Positions 26,612 to 35,070 of a stretch of 64,000 bases of DNA are shown in pieces. The DNA is from an uncultured Bryobacteraceae bacterium (lineage in GTDB: Bacteria; Acidobacteriota; Terriglobia; Bryobacterales; Bryobacteraceae), in contig CALJAM010000018.1 in the NCBI GenBank assembly GCA_938027685.1, positions 31,452-95,451 of the forward strand, written 5' to 3'. The stretch's first letter is position 1; every line of letters begins with the position of its first letter. The notes beneath the pieces were generated by a model, which made no database searches, was not told the DNA's origin, and saw only the letters and a list, made by a program, of their open reading frames with translations. The translations under genes and the position numbers were made by a program.

Positions 26612-27487
26612 TCAACCCGTCGCGCCGCCGCTCACGTTCCGGCCTCCTTCCAGAATGCGATCCACACGGCGGCTGAGATCTTTCAGGTACTCGGCATCGC
26701 CCCCGGGCAGCTCCAGCGTGGCCGGCCCCTTGTATCCGATCTCGGCCAGCGCCTGGTACACCGCAGGCCAGTTGACGTCCCCTTCGCCCAGATTGACGAA
26801 CTCGGCCACGCGCTTGCGGAACCGGAAATCTTTCAAGTGCACGCGCACGATCCGACCGCCCAAGGTTCGGATCCAGTCTTCCGGGAAGCCGAACAGCACC
26901 ACATTGCCCACATCGAAATACGCCCGCACCCACGGGCTCTCAAACTCGTCCACGTAGCGCGCAAACTCGAGCGGGCTGAGCAGGAACTTGTTCCAAACGT
27001 TCTCCACCGCGATCACGATCCTGTACTTCTCGGCCAACGGCAGCAGACGCCGGATCTGTCGCTGCGAACGTTCCCAAGCCTGCCGGTAGCCCGTCTCCGC
27101 GTTGACCACCGCCGGAACCAGCAGCACCACGTCCGCACCCCACAGCCGCGCGTTTTCGAGGCTGGTCTCCATGCCCTTGATGCTTTGTTCCACGACGGCC
27201 GGATCCGCCGAAGAAAGCGGATACTTCCAGTGCGCCTGGTTCATGACCGAGTGGATGCGCAGGCCCGCTGCTTCGGCCGCCTTCTTGATCTCGGTCGCCT
27301 CCGCCGGATCCTCGACCGTGCCCACTTCCATTTCTTCGAAGCCTGCCTCGCGCGCCAGCCGACAACGCTCCGCGTAACTCAGATTCCGGGGCAACATGCT
27401 CAGGAGAATGCCCTTGCGGATCGGAAGCCGTCCTGTCGCACTCGCCGCCGCAGCGAGAGGAAATGCCAAGAACTCTCTCCGTCTCAT
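26612..27487 (-). CDS. Exported sugar-phosphate isomerase/epimerase-like TIM barrel (copy 2)
   Basis: Xylose-isomerase-like barrel of 291 residues with Tat leader MRRREFLAFPLAAAASATG. Key segments: GFEEMEVGTVED, VIAVENVWNKFLLSPLEF with the metal Glu, VRAYFDVGN, VRVHLKDFR and ATLELPGGD. Paralogue of copy 1 at 14678, sharing the ENVWN block and the DWI-TLG-RI-RVH block. Likely periplasmic, on an unknown sugar or lactone. It follows the next gene (27504) by 16 bp on the same strand, so the two form an operon. The divergence between copies suggests different substrates, not a recent duplication. Confidence 0.87.
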   Translation of the reverse strand: MRRREFLAFPLAAAASATGRLPIRKGILLSMLPRNLSYAERCRLAREAGFEEMEVGTVEDPAEATEIKKAAEAAGLRIHSVMNQAHWKYPLSSADPAVVEQSIKGMETSLENARLWGADVVLLVPAVVNAETGYRQAWERSQRQIRRLLPLAEKYRIVIAVENVWNKFLLSPLEFARYVDEFESPWVRAYFDVGNVVLFGFPEDWIRTLGGRIVRVHLKDFRFRKRVAEFVNLGEGDVNWPAVYQALAEIGYKGPATLELPGGDAEYLKDLSRRVDRILEGGRNVSGGATG

Positions 27488-27503
27488 CCCAAGACTCCTG
27501 CTC

Positions 27504-28421
27504 TCAGGCTAAACTCAATCCCAGCTCGCGGGCCAGATTCTGGATATACCGCTTGCCCTCTTCGTACTCCTCGGGCGTTTTCAGATGCTCCAGCATGAGC
27601 GGGGCATCCACGGGTAGCCTTGCCAGCTCGCTCAGATACGTCCGATAATCGAGTTGGCCGCGCCCGGGGATTACCTCCACGAAATGCACGTTCATCTCGA
27701 CGATCCACTCCAGATCCTTGGCGTGACACGAAACGACCCACGGGCCCAGGCGTCGGAAGCACTCGCGGATGAACTCGCTGTTCCGGTAGAACCGCTCAGG
27801 ACTGTTGATGCCGTTGGCTACGTCGATGTGCACGCCGAACGCTTTCCGGTCGATCGCTTTCAGGAGCCGCGCATAACTGTCGGGCGAATCCGGGATGGCC
27901 CAGCCCATCATCTCGTACGCAAAACGCGTCCGCCGAGGCTTGACCTCGTCGATCAGCCGCCGCGCATTCTCGACCGCCGCATCGAAGAATTCCTTCGAGA
28001 AGTTCTTGGGGTGCGGACCGTACCACACCTTGGGGTTGTATGATCCGGCGATGTTCACGCAGCAGCGCGCGCCCACAGCGTCGGCCAGCGCCAGGCGATC
28101 GCGCACGTACTCGAAGTTTTTCTTGCGCTTGGCCTCGTCGGGATCGAGGAGGTTCGCCCAGGCGCCCACCTCGGCGATAACGACGTCCTCGGCTGCGAAG
28201 GCCTTCTCGATCTCCCGCAGTCGCTCGCGGTCCTCCAGTTTCGCGGGAGGGCAATAGGCGGCGCTGTAACCCAGCCTGCGGTGCTCCCGTGCGAGCTCCC
28301 GCGGATCGTCGCTTTTGAGGAAAATCGGCCCACCCAGGCGCAAGGGCCGGTTGGCCGCGCGACCGACAGAGACCGTGGCAGCCAGCGTCAGCGCCCTTCG
28401 ACGAGTAATTCCGGGACCCAT
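27504..28421 (-). CDS. Exported sugar-phosphate isomerase/epimerase-like TIM barrel (copy 3)
   Basis: 305 residues with Tat leader TRRRALTLAATVSVG. The barrel has AHRRLGYSAAYCPP-type start (here EHRRLGYSAAYCPP), IAEVGAWANLL, GARCCVNIAGS, RFAYEMMGWAIPDS, FGVHIDVANGINSPERFY, VSCHAKDLEW and HVEVIPGRG-like FVEVIPGRGQLDY, typical of the sugar-phosphate isomerase/epimerase family close to hydroxypyruvate isomerase. Only distantly related to the adjacent copy 2. The pair probably works sequentially on one exported substrate. Start ATG 28421; upstream 500 bp are gene-free and must hold the promoter. Confidence 0.86.
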   Translation of the reverse strand: MGPGITRRRALTLAATVSVGRAANRPLRLGGPIFLKSDDPRELAREHRRLGYSAAYCPPAKLEDRERLREIEKAFAAEDVVIAEVGAWANLLDPDEAKRKKNFEYVRDRLALADAVGARCCVNIAGSYNPKVWYGPHPKNFSKEFFDAAVENARRLIDEVKPRRTRFAYEMMGWAIPDSPDSYARLLKAIDRKAFGVHIDVANGINSPERFYRNSEFIRECFRRLGPWVVSCHAKDLEWIVEMNVHFVEVIPGRGQLDYRTYLSELARLPVDAPLMLEHLKTPEEYEEGKRYIQNLARELGLSLA

Positions 28422-28926
28422 GCGTCAATTCTAGCCCGACGACCGGCATCCGCACCGTTCACCTGCGAGGGTTCCCTTTCCGGCGTTGCCGCGCCGGCAC
28501 TCGGTCCCGCGTTCCCGGGCGAGTATTCGATTGGGCCTGCTGCCGGGCGACTACGTGGGTATGGGCACCGGCCTGCTCGGCGCTGTCACCCGCGGCGACC
28601 GCAGAGCAACCCCTGCACGGCGCTGGCCTCGGCTAACTCGAGGGTCGCGATTGGTTGCGTCGCGGCGCCGGCTCCCGGCCATGGATGCGCGCCGGCCGCT
28701 TCCGCGCGGTTGCTAGGCCCGAACCGGGCCCGTCGTTGCCCCCGTTCGCCTGACCGTTGACTTCGCCCGGCAATCGCTGGAAACCCGGGCTCAGCCACCC
28801 TCGCTGACGCGAGCTGCGCTCTGAGCGCGAAGCTCGCGGCCGCGATGGCGGGAGACCGCACAGCCAGCCACTCTCGCGGCGTCGCCCGACAAGCACACTG
28901 CCGGCCGGGCCTCCGGCCTGATCGGC
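28422..28926. other. Intergenic stretch without a supportable gene
   Basis: About 500 bp between a minus-strand isomerase start and the 3' end of the response-regulator gene. ORFs in the track here are Arg/Pro-rich and unrecognised. It should contain the promoter of the isomerase pair near its left end; I see no good -35/-10. GC-rich inverted repeats occur at the right end (for example GGCCGGGCCTCCGGCC around 28903). Confidence 0.45.
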
Positions 28927-28939
28927 GGGGCTGCGCCCC
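28927..28939 (-). terminator. GC hairpin just after narL-type gene
   Basis: GGGGC-TGC-GCCCC, a perfect 5-bp stem with a 3-nt loop, ends one base before the stop codon of the response-regulator gene (on its downstream side). No clear T-run follows on the minus strand, so intrinsic termination is doubtful; it may instead protect the 3' end. Confidence 0.3.
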
Positions 28940-28940
28940 C

Positions 28941-29606
28941 TCAGGCAGGCATCGGGATCTTGATGATCTTCTTCTGGATGGCGTACTGCACCAGCTGGGC
29001 CTTGTTGTGAATGTCCAGCTTGCGCATCAGGTTGAACTTGTGCGCTTCGACGGTCTTGACGCTCAGGTTCAGTTGACAGGCGATCTCCTTGACCGAGTTG
29101 CCCTCAGCCAGCAGCTTGAGCACCTCCTTCTCGCGCGCCGTGAGCGTCGCGAAACGCGGCACGCGCGGTCCGTTCCGCAGCCGGCTCCTGAAGTCGTCCA
29201 CCAGTTGCGAGAGCATGCGCGGGCTCAGGTAGCTGCCGCCGCGGTGCACATCGCGAATGGCGGCCAGGCATTGAGCCGCAGGCGTATCCTTGAGAACGTA
29301 GCCGCTGCCGCCCACTTCCATGCTTTCGACGAGGTAGTCCTCGTCGTCATACATGGTCAGGAACAGCACCTTCGTCTCGGGCCGGTTGCGCCGGATCTGT
29401 CGGGCAGCTTCGAAGCTCGACGCGCCCGCCATGCCGATATCCATCAGCACCACGTCGGGGCGCAACTCGGCGGCCTTGGCGACGGCTTCGCCCGCCTCCC
29501 CAGCCTCCCCCACGACTTCCATGTCCGGTTCGGCGGAGATCAGCGTCCGCAAACCTTGCCGGAACAGTGTGTGATCATCCACCAGCAGGATTCGGATCTT
29601 GCCCAT
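28941..29606 (-). CDS. NarL/FixJ-family response regulator
   Basis: Cytoplasmic DNA-binding regulator of 221 residues. The receiver domain has the acidic pair VDDH, the phosphoacceptor Asp56 in LMDIGM, and the switch Thr/Lys region FLTMYDDE and GYVLKDT. The C-terminal LuxR-type helix-turn-helix is LTAREKEVLKLLAEGNSVKEIACQLNLSVKTVEAHKFNLMRKL. It ends with an unusual IPMPA tail. It lies 92 bp downstream of the histidine kinase on the same strand, and they are the obvious pair. Confidence 0.95.
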   Translation of the reverse strand: MGKIRILLVDDHTLFRQGLRTLISAEPDMEVVGEAGEAGEAVAKAAELRPDVVLMDIGMAGASSFEAARQIRRNRPETKVLFLTMYDDEDYLVESMEVGGSGYVLKDTPAAQCLAAIRDVHRGGSYLSPRMLSQLVDDFRSRLRNGPRVPRFATLTAREKEVLKLLAEGNSVKEIACQLNLSVKTVEAHKFNLMRKLDIHNKAQLVQYAIQKKIIKIPMPA

Positions 29607-29698
29607 GGTGACTTACCTTTCGCCGGCCTCCTTGCGCCGAAGACGCCCCTGCGGCCTTGGTGCTCGCCCCACGGCAACGCGCCCTTTGGCCTGCTTGC

Positions 29699-31324
29699 TC
29701 ATGCGGGAGACGCATGGCCCGCTTGGCGCCGGCGTGGCGCCAACTCCGGTGCGGGCAGCTCGACCGCGATCACGGTGCCGCGGCCCGGTGCGCTCCGGAG
29801 CTCCAGGCGGCCGCCCAACAGCTCCACACGGTCCTTGATCCCGCGCAGGCCGAGACCGCGAGAGTCGGCCAGGACCTCGCCCACCCGGAAGCCCACGCCG
29901 TCGTCCTCCACGCGCACCCTCACCCGCTTATCGTCAGACTGCAAGGAAAGGTTTAGACGCCGCGCCCGGGAGTGTTTGCCCGCGTTCGTCAGACACTCCT
30001 GCACCAAGCGGTAAAGCACGCGCTCCAACCGCTTGGGTACTTCGCGTCGCAGCCGGAGCTCCGCGCGCACCGGAATGCCGTAGCTCCTCTCGAAGCGCGA
30101 GATCAGTCGTCGCAGCGCCGCCTCCAGCCCCAAGTGCTCGAGCACCGCCGGACTGAGGTCCGCCACCAACCGGCGGATTTCCTCTATGCTCCGCTCGACC
30201 ATCCGCCGCGCTTCCGCCAGGCCGCGCCTGAGCCCATCCTCGGTCCCCGCCTGCTGCTCCAGCATCTCCAGCCGCAGCCTCAGGCACAACAGGCTCTGGC
30301 CGGCCTCGTCGTGCAGCTCTTGACTGATTCTCTGCCGCTCCGCCTCCTCGACATGCACCATCTGGGAAGCGAGCGCGCGGATCTGCTCCTCACGCGTGCG
30401 GAGTTCTTCGGCCAGCCGGGCCTTCTCGGACGCCGCGAGAATGCGTTCGGCCGCCACCGTGAGCACGCGTAGCTCCCGCGGGAGCCACTCGTAAGGCTTG
30501 CGGAAGCCCAATTGGAGCACCCCCGCCAGCGACCCGTCCGCCAGCAGCGGCACCGACCAGCAGGTCGAAAACTCCCTGCGCCATGATTCCTCCGGCACGA
30601 GGTCGCGGGCTGCGGAACCCATGACGATTTGCCGCGGCCTTGCCAGACGCCGCTCGATTCCACGTGGGAGGGCCGGAAGCGACGCAGCGCTACCCCGGGG
30701 CCAGCGTCCCGCCTGCAGCCAGCTCGAGCCGTCGCTCTCCCGCAGATACAACGCCGCCGCATCGGCCCGCGCCCATCGCACTAGCGTATTCAGGCACCGC
30801 TCGATCAGCTCCCGGTGGTCCCTCGCTTCCAGTTCGGCGCAGAAAAGCTCGTGGAAAGCCTCGGCCTCAGCCTCGCGGACCCGGTAATAGGCGTGATGCA
30901 GAACAAGCAGGGCGGCGAGATCGAGTTGCCGCCATGCCGTGCCCAATCGATTGAAGTGCGCGGGCGCCGCTCGCCGCAGCAGCCGCCCCAGGTGCCGACC
31001 CGCCCAACCCATCTCGAGCGCCACCCGCCCCGGAGCGACCTCGAGCTTGGCGAGCCGGCGGCCGTGGTAGTCCACCTGCTCGAAATAGTCTGCGAGGGGA
31101 CGCCCCTCCGCCAACACGGCCGCAGCCCCGATGCACGTGACGGGCGCTAGCGCCCGCCGCACGGCGGGCGGCACGCCGGCCGTCCTCCACCGCTGGGTCG
31201 CCAGCCTTTGCAGACGCGGCAGATCGGGCGCCGCCAGACGCGCCAGCTCGAGCAGCGGCGCGCGCAACTCCTCCAGCAGAGATCCCGCCAGTTCCCCGGC
31301 CGCCGAAAACGCCTTCGTGCGCAC
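29699..31324 (-). CDS. Cytoplasmic sensor histidine kinase (GAF, HisKA_3)
   Basis: 541 residues without a signal peptide or membrane helix. Residues 1-160 are an Arg/Leu/Ala-rich helical domain I do not recognise. About 165-300 form a GAF sensor domain (ERCLNTLVRWARADAAALYL...GVLQLGF), and 300-335 a coiled linker. The dimerisation/phosphoacceptor segment is RISQELHDEAGQSL with His338. The ATPase domain has VQECLTNAGKHSRA (N box), VEDDGVGF (G1) and GLGLRGIKDRVELLGG (G2). This is the NarX/DegS-like class, fitting the NarL-type partner downstream. It diverges from the anti-sigma gene with about 140 bp between starts. Confidence 0.92.
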   Translation of the reverse strand: MRTKAFSAAGELAGSLLEELRAPLLELARLAAPDLPRLQRLATQRWRTAGVPPAVRRALAPVTCIGAAAVLAEGRPLADYFEQVDYHGRRLAKLEVAPGRVALEMGWAGRHLGRLLRRAAPAHFNRLGTAWRQLDLAALLVLHHAYYRVREAEAEAFHELFCAELEARDHRELIERCLNTLVRWARADAAALYLRESDGSSWLQAGRWPRGSAASLPALPRGIERRLARPRQIVMGSAARDLVPEESWRREFSTCWSVPLLADGSLAGVLQLGFRKPYEWLPRELRVLTVAAERILAASEKARLAEELRTREEQIRALASQMVHVEEAERQRISQELHDEAGQSLLCLRLRLEMLEQQAGTEDGLRRGLAEARRMVERSIEEIRRLVADLSPAVLEHLGLEAALRRLISRFERSYGIPVRAELRLRREVPKRLERVLYRLVQECLTNAGKHSRARRLNLSLQSDDKRVRVRVEDDGVGFRVGEVLADSRGLGLRGIKDRVELLGGRLELRSAPGRGTVIAVELPAPELAPRRRQAGHASPA

Positions 31325-31381
31325 CTGAACTTAATCGTGCGGGCGCCGGCCGGCCTTTAGTCTCCTTCGCCGGCCCGGTGT

Positions 31382-31411
31382 TTGACTTTCCGCCCGGCCT
31401 TTCAGTACCCT
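31382..31411 (+). promoter_or_regulatory. Candidate promoter before anti-sigma/STAS pair
   Basis: TTGACT (31382-31387), 18 bp, then TACCCT (31406-31411). The -35 is good and the -10 poor. Spacing equals that of the two TTGACA promoters at 38138 and 44784. It lies 54 bp before the ATG at 31466. Confidence 0.35.
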
Positions 31412-31465
31412 ATCGGTTCGACCCGGCGGGCCGCCGGCAGCGCGCGGCGGCGCTGTCGGAACGCC

Positions 31466-31906
31466 ATGGCCGAAGAGACCGCCCGCGAGACCTATCGCAT
31501 CGATCGCAGCCTGGAAAGTCGCCTGGAAAGCGCTGACGCGGCCGAGGAACTGGCTGTTTCCGTGGCGCGCGAGGCCGGCCTCGACGAGGACGAACAGCAT
31601 CGCTTCGGCATGGCGGTGCGCGAAACCGTGATCAACGCCGTCGTCCACGGAAATCGCTATAATGCCCGCAAGAAGGTTTACTTGAGCATCCTAGCGACGA
31701 AAGATCGGCTCACGGTGACCGTGACGGACGAGGGCGAAGGCTTCCGGCCGGAATCCCTGCCCAACCCGGTCGCCGAGGAAAACATTCTGCAACAATCCGG
31801 GCGTGGAATCTTCCTGATCCGCGCCTTCGTGGACGAGTTCCACGTGCGCCGCGCCCCGCAAAAAGGCGCGGAAGTCACCTTGGTCAAATATGTCCGGCGG
31901 CCGTAG
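31466..31906 (+). CDS. RsbW-like anti-sigma factor serine kinase
   Basis: 146-residue ATP-binding protein of the GHKL family. N box AVRETVINAVVHGNRYN, G1 box VTVTDEGEGFRPE, and G2 box SGRGIFLIRAFVDEF are in order, which is the RsbW/SpoIIAB arrangement. Such kinases bind a sigma factor or phosphorylate a STAS antagonist. ATG 31466 is preferred; the track start at 31382 adds an Arg-rich leader that includes the candidate promoter. The STAS gene starts 39 bp downstream, completing a partner-switch module. Confidence 0.92.
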   Translation: MAEETARETYRIDRSLESRLESADAAEELAVSVAREAGLDEDEQHRFGMAVRETVINAVVHGNRYNARKKVYLSILATKDRLTVTVTDEGEGFRPESLPNPVAEENILQQSGRGIFLIRAFVDEFHVRRAPQKGAEVTLVKYVRRP

Positions 31907-31945
31907 CGGACGCCGCCCGGCAAAGTTCCAGCGAGGAGGATTCAA

Positions 31946-32293
31946 GTGAGCGTACGACTTAGCACCCGGCAGGTAGGTGACGTTACCGTGGTGGACGTCT
32001 CCGGAAGGATTACCTTGGGAGAAGGGTCGAGCAGCCTGCGCGAAACCATTCGCGAGCTGCTGGCGAAGGGCCATCGCAAGATCCTGCTGAACCTGGCCGA
32101 CGTCTCCTATATCGACAGCTCCGGCATAGGCGAACTGGTGTCCGGCTACACCTCGGTGACGAACGCCGGCGGCCAGCTCAAGCTCGTCAATCTGACCAAG
32201 CGCGTCAACGATCTGCTGCAGATCACCAAGCTTTACACCATCTTCGACATTTACGACAACGAGATCACGGCCATCCGCAGCTTCGGGACTTGA
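31946..32293 (+). CDS. Anti-sigma factor antagonist (STAS domain)
   Basis: 115-residue SpoIIAA/RsbV-like protein. The conserved loop YIDSSGIGEL carries Ser58, the residue phosphorylated by the partner kinase, at the same position number as in SpoIIAA. The N-terminal strand pair VTVVDVSGRITLGEG and the C-terminal LVNLTKRVNDLLQITKLYTIFDIYD are typical. GTG start after a strong AGGAGG. Immediately follows the RsbW-like kinase. No PP2C phosphatase (RsbU/SpoIIE) gene is in the window. Confidence 0.95.
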   Translation: MSVRLSTRQVGDVTVVDVSGRITLGEGSSSLRETIRELLAKGHRKILLNLADVSYIDSSGIGELVSGYTSVTNAGGQLKLVNLTKRVNDLLQITKLYTIFDIYDNEITAIRSFGT

Positions 32294-32362
32294 TGCCGAG
32301 CCGGACGCCACGCCCGCGTCCGGGCACGCTAAAATCGTCTTAGACCTGCCAGCGAGGCCAAC

Positions 32363-33064
32363 GTGGATCGTATCACCCGCAAGGAGCTCAAGACCGATAA
32401 GTTCGTCACCGAGGTCAGTGAGACGGTCGAGTTCTTCGCAACCCATCGTCGGGAGATCATACGCTACGGCGCAATCATTCTCGCCGGTCTCGTGCTGCTC
32501 GCAGCGGGTAGCTGGTACCGGCGCCATCAGCGCGCCCTCCGGCAGGAGGCCCTCAACCAGGCGTTGGCGATTTACAACGCACCCGTCGGACAGACCGGCA
32601 ACCCCTTCCTGCCCGGCTACCCCAGCGAAGAGGAAAAAAACAAGGCCGCGCTGAAGGCCTTCTCCGAGCTGGCCGCCCGCCATCCTCGCTCCCCGGAGGG
32701 GCTGATCGCAATCTACTACTTGGGAACGATGGCCGCCGATCGCGGCGACCTGGCGGAGGCCGAGCGGCGCCTCAAGCAGGTGGCGGAATCGCGCCAGGCG
32801 CACTACGCCTCGCTCGCCAAGATCGCCCTCAGCGACATCTACCGCGCCCAGGGCAAGCTGGGCGAGGCCGAAAAATTGCTGCGCTCGCTGATCGACAAGC
32901 CGACCGACTTCGTCTCCAAGGAACACGCCACCATTCTCCTGGCCGAGTTGATCAAGGACCGACGCCCGGAAGAGGCGCGCAAGCTGCTCGAACCGCTGCG
33001 CACTGAGCGCAGCGTGATCAGCCGGCATTCGCTGTCGCTGTTGGCGGAGATCCCGCCCAAGTGA
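32363..33064 (+). CDS. Membrane-anchored TPR protein (YfgM-like)
   Basis: 233 residues. A short cytoplasmic N-terminus (FVTEVSETVEFFATHRREIIRYG) precedes one membrane helix (AIILAGLVLLAAGSWY), and the rest is periplasmic with TPR-like helical repeats such as GLIAIYYLGTMAADRGDLAEAERRLKQV and AKIALSDIYRAQGKLGEAEKLL. The layout matches YfgM/Tol-associated TPR proteins linked to secretion or envelope quality control. The GTG start lies after a weak GCGAGG. Probably cotranscribed with dgt 9 bp downstream. Confidence 0.85.
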   Translation: MDRITRKELKTDKFVTEVSETVEFFATHRREIIRYGAIILAGLVLLAAGSWYRRHQRALRQEALNQALAIYNAPVGQTGNPFLPGYPSEEEKNKAALKAFSELAARHPRSPEGLIAIYYLGTMAADRGDLAEAERRLKQVAESRQAHYASLAKIALSDIYRAQGKLGEAEKLLRSLIDKPTDFVSKEHATILLAELIKDRRPEEARKLLEPLRTERSVISRHSLSLLAEIPPK

Positions 33065-33073
33065 ATCGGGGCC

Positions 33074-34195
33074 ATGGGCCTGCTCGCGCCCGGCCTGCGC
33101 TTCCCCGTGGCGCGCAGCCGCGGACGGCGCTATCCCGAACCGGAACATCCTTACCGGAATCCTTTCCAGCGCGATCGCGATCGCATCGTGCATGCCCGCG
33201 CCTTCCGCCGTCTGGAGGACAAGACCCAAGTCTTTCCGCCCGACCTCTCCGATCACTTCCGCAACCGCCTGACGCACACCATCGAGGTCGCGCAGATCGC
33301 ACGTACGGTCGCCGGCGTGCTGGGCCTGGACGAAGACCTCACCGAGGCGCTGGCCCTCGCGCACGACATCGGGCACCCTCCCTTCGCTCACGCGGGCGAA
33401 GAGGAACTCGACCGCCAGATGCGGCGTTTCGGCGAACGCTTCGATCACAACCTCCACGCGCTGCGCATTGTCGAGAGCTTCGAACAGCGATACGCCCGCT
33501 TCCCGGGCCTGAACCTCACCTTCGAGGTGCGCGAAGGCATCGTCAAACACTCGCGCGAGCTGGAACCCGGCCGGCAGCCCGATCTGGACGAATACCTGCC
33601 CGGCTTGCGCCCACCGCTCGAGGCCCAGTTGATCGATGCGGCCGATGAAATCGCCTACAACACCGCGGATCTGGACGACGCCTATTCGGCCGGCTTCTTC
33701 AGCTTTCAGGAAGCGGCGGAGGAGATCGCCGGCTTCCGCCAAGCAGCCGAGGAGGTTGCACGCCTGTTCCCCGAGGCGCCCGAACGCATCCGCTTTCACG
33801 AGATCCTGCGCCGGCTGATCGATCGCCTGGTGACCGGACTGATCCAGGGAACCGTGAGGGCGGTGGGCGAGTCGGGCGTCGCCGATGTCGAGGACGTCCG
33901 TCGCCACCCGCACCGGCTTGTGACCCTCAGCGCCGATGCCGCCGGGCTCGCGCGCCAGCTCAAAGACTTTCTGTGGCGGCGCGTCTACGATTCCGCCCCC
34001 GTGCGCGAGGAGCGCCGGCGCTCGACCGCTGCCATCGCGGCCCTGTTCCAATACTACCTGGAAGATCCCTCCCGACTGCCCGAACCCTACGCCGTGCTGG
34101 CGGCGCACGGCGCGCCCCATCGGGTCATCTGCGACTACATCGCAGGCATGACCGACGGTTTCCTCCGCCGCACCTGTCGCCGCCTCGGCCTATGA
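33074..34195 (+). CDS. dgt: Deoxyguanosinetriphosphate triphosphohydrolase-like protein (HD domain)
   Basis: Cytoplasmic HD-domain enzyme hydrolysing dNTPs to deoxynucleosides and triphosphate. The protein has 373 residues. N-terminal RNPFQRDRDRIVHARAFRRLEDKTQVF is the family hallmark; metal ligands are His68 in RLTHTIEV and His97-Asp98 in LAHDIGHPPFAHAGE, and the final Asp is in LIDAADEIAYNTADLDDA. This is the short dGTPase-like type. The 3' end overlaps a small minus-strand gene by 6 nt. The 809-residue antisense ORF is a shadow. Confidence 0.93.
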   Translation: MGLLAPGLRFPVARSRGRRYPEPEHPYRNPFQRDRDRIVHARAFRRLEDKTQVFPPDLSDHFRNRLTHTIEVAQIARTVAGVLGLDEDLTEALALAHDIGHPPFAHAGEEELDRQMRRFGERFDHNLHALRIVESFEQRYARFPGLNLTFEVREGIVKHSRELEPGRQPDLDEYLPGLRPPLEAQLIDAADEIAYNTADLDDAYSAGFFSFQEAAEEIAGFRQAAEEVARLFPEAPERIRFHEILRRLIDRLVTGLIQGTVRAVGESGVADVEDVRRHPHRLVTLSADAAGLARQLKDFLWRRVYDSAPVREERRRSTAAIAALFQYYLEDPSRLPEPYAVLAAHGAPHRVICDYIAGMTDGFLRRTCRRLGL

Positions 34196-34363
34196 GGACC
34201 CGCGGAACCCGCTCTCCTCGTGCGTAACGTAGCTGGAGAGCTCGGCCAGCCTGACGCCGTGCAGCTTGCGCAAATGCCGGCAGATCTCTTCGGCCAGATC
34301 CTCCGGGCGCTCCCAGTCCTCGTGCTCCAGCTCGACTTTCACGAACACGTCGGTGCGTCGCAT
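34190..34363 (-). CDS. Small conserved-looking protein, unknown function
   Basis: 57 residues from ATG 34363: MRRTDVFVKVELEHEDWERP, then an Ile/Leu-rich helix and a final strand, ending ESGFRGSS. The balanced composition and G/C-ending codons look like real coding, unlike the shadow ORFs. The track starts at 34429, but the extra residues overlap the upstream region of the Cys-rich gene. It converges on dgt with a 6-nt overlap and diverges from the Cys-rich gene. No family known to me. Confidence 0.5.
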   Translation of the reverse strand: MRRTDVFVKVELEHEDWERPEDLAEEICRHLRKLHGVRLAELSSYVTHEESGFRGSS

Positions 34364-34416
34364 CAGCCGGATGATACGATAGGATCGAACGCCACTGCAC
34401 GGGAAAGATTCCCCTA

Positions 34417-35070
34417 ATGGCAGGTGCAACCAGCAATCTCTGCGAACTATGCGAGACCCGTCGCGCGCGGCGCGCCTGCCCCGGCATCCGGGGCGAGATC
34501 TGCTCGGTCTGCTGCGGCACCGAGCGTGAGGTCACCGTAAGCTGCCCGCTCGATTGCCCCTACCTTGAAGAAGCGCGTCGCTTCGAGCGGCTGCCGGCCG
34601 GCGCCGGCGAGCCGCCCACGCCCGAAGTCGAGTTGACCGAGGATTTCATCGACCGCAACGCGGGGCTGATCGGCCTGGCGGCAGATGCCATCGCCCGCAT
34701 GGCCCTCGAGGTGCCCGGCATCGTCGACTCCGACGTGCGCGAGGCCCTGGACTCGCTCGTGCGCACCTACCGTACGTTGGAGACGGGCCTCTATTACGAG
34801 ACTCTCCCGGCGAATCCGCTCGCCGGAGCCATCCACCGCACCGTGCGCAGCGAAATCGAGGAAACGCGCCGGCGGATACGCGAAGCCCGCGGGACCACAC
34901 CCTACCGCGATGCCGACATTCTGGGCGCGTTGGTCTTCCTGCAGCGGCTCCACCACGTCGCCCACAACGGAAGGCCGCGCGGCAGGGCCTTCATCCACCA
35001 GCTGGTCCGGGAGTGGCAGCGCCGTCGGCAGGCCGAGCGCGAGCGCTCCTCGAACATCATCCTGCCGTAG
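34417..35070 (+). CDS. Cys-rich zinc-ribbon-like protein of unknown function
   Basis: 217 residues. The first 50 hold eight cysteines as CELC...C...CSVCC...C...C, arranged like one or two small treble-clef or ribbon zinc sites. The remainder is helical and acidic then basic: LTEDFIDRNAGLIGLAADAIARMALEVPG, a middle LDSLVRTYRTLETGLYYETLP, and a very basic C-terminus (WQRRRQAERERSS). I do not recognise the family. It overlaps the 3' end of pdxT on the opposite strand by 14 nt. Zinc binding is inferred from cysteine spacing only. Confidence 0.82.
   Translation: MAGATSNLCELCETRRARRACPGIRGEICSVCCGTEREVTVSCPLDCPYLEEARRFERLPAGAGEPPTPEVELTEDFIDRNAGLIGLAADAIARMALEVPGIVDSDVREALDSLVRTYRTLETGLYYETLPANPLAGAIHRTVRSEIEETRRRIREARGTTPYRDADILGALVFLQRLHHVAHNGRPRGRAFIHQLVREWQRRRQAERERSSNIILP

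Noticed and set aside
31691-34120. 809-residue minus-strand ORF across anti-sigma, STAS, TPR and dgt genes
   Set aside because: Spans four convincing genes on the other strand and has no coherent domain.
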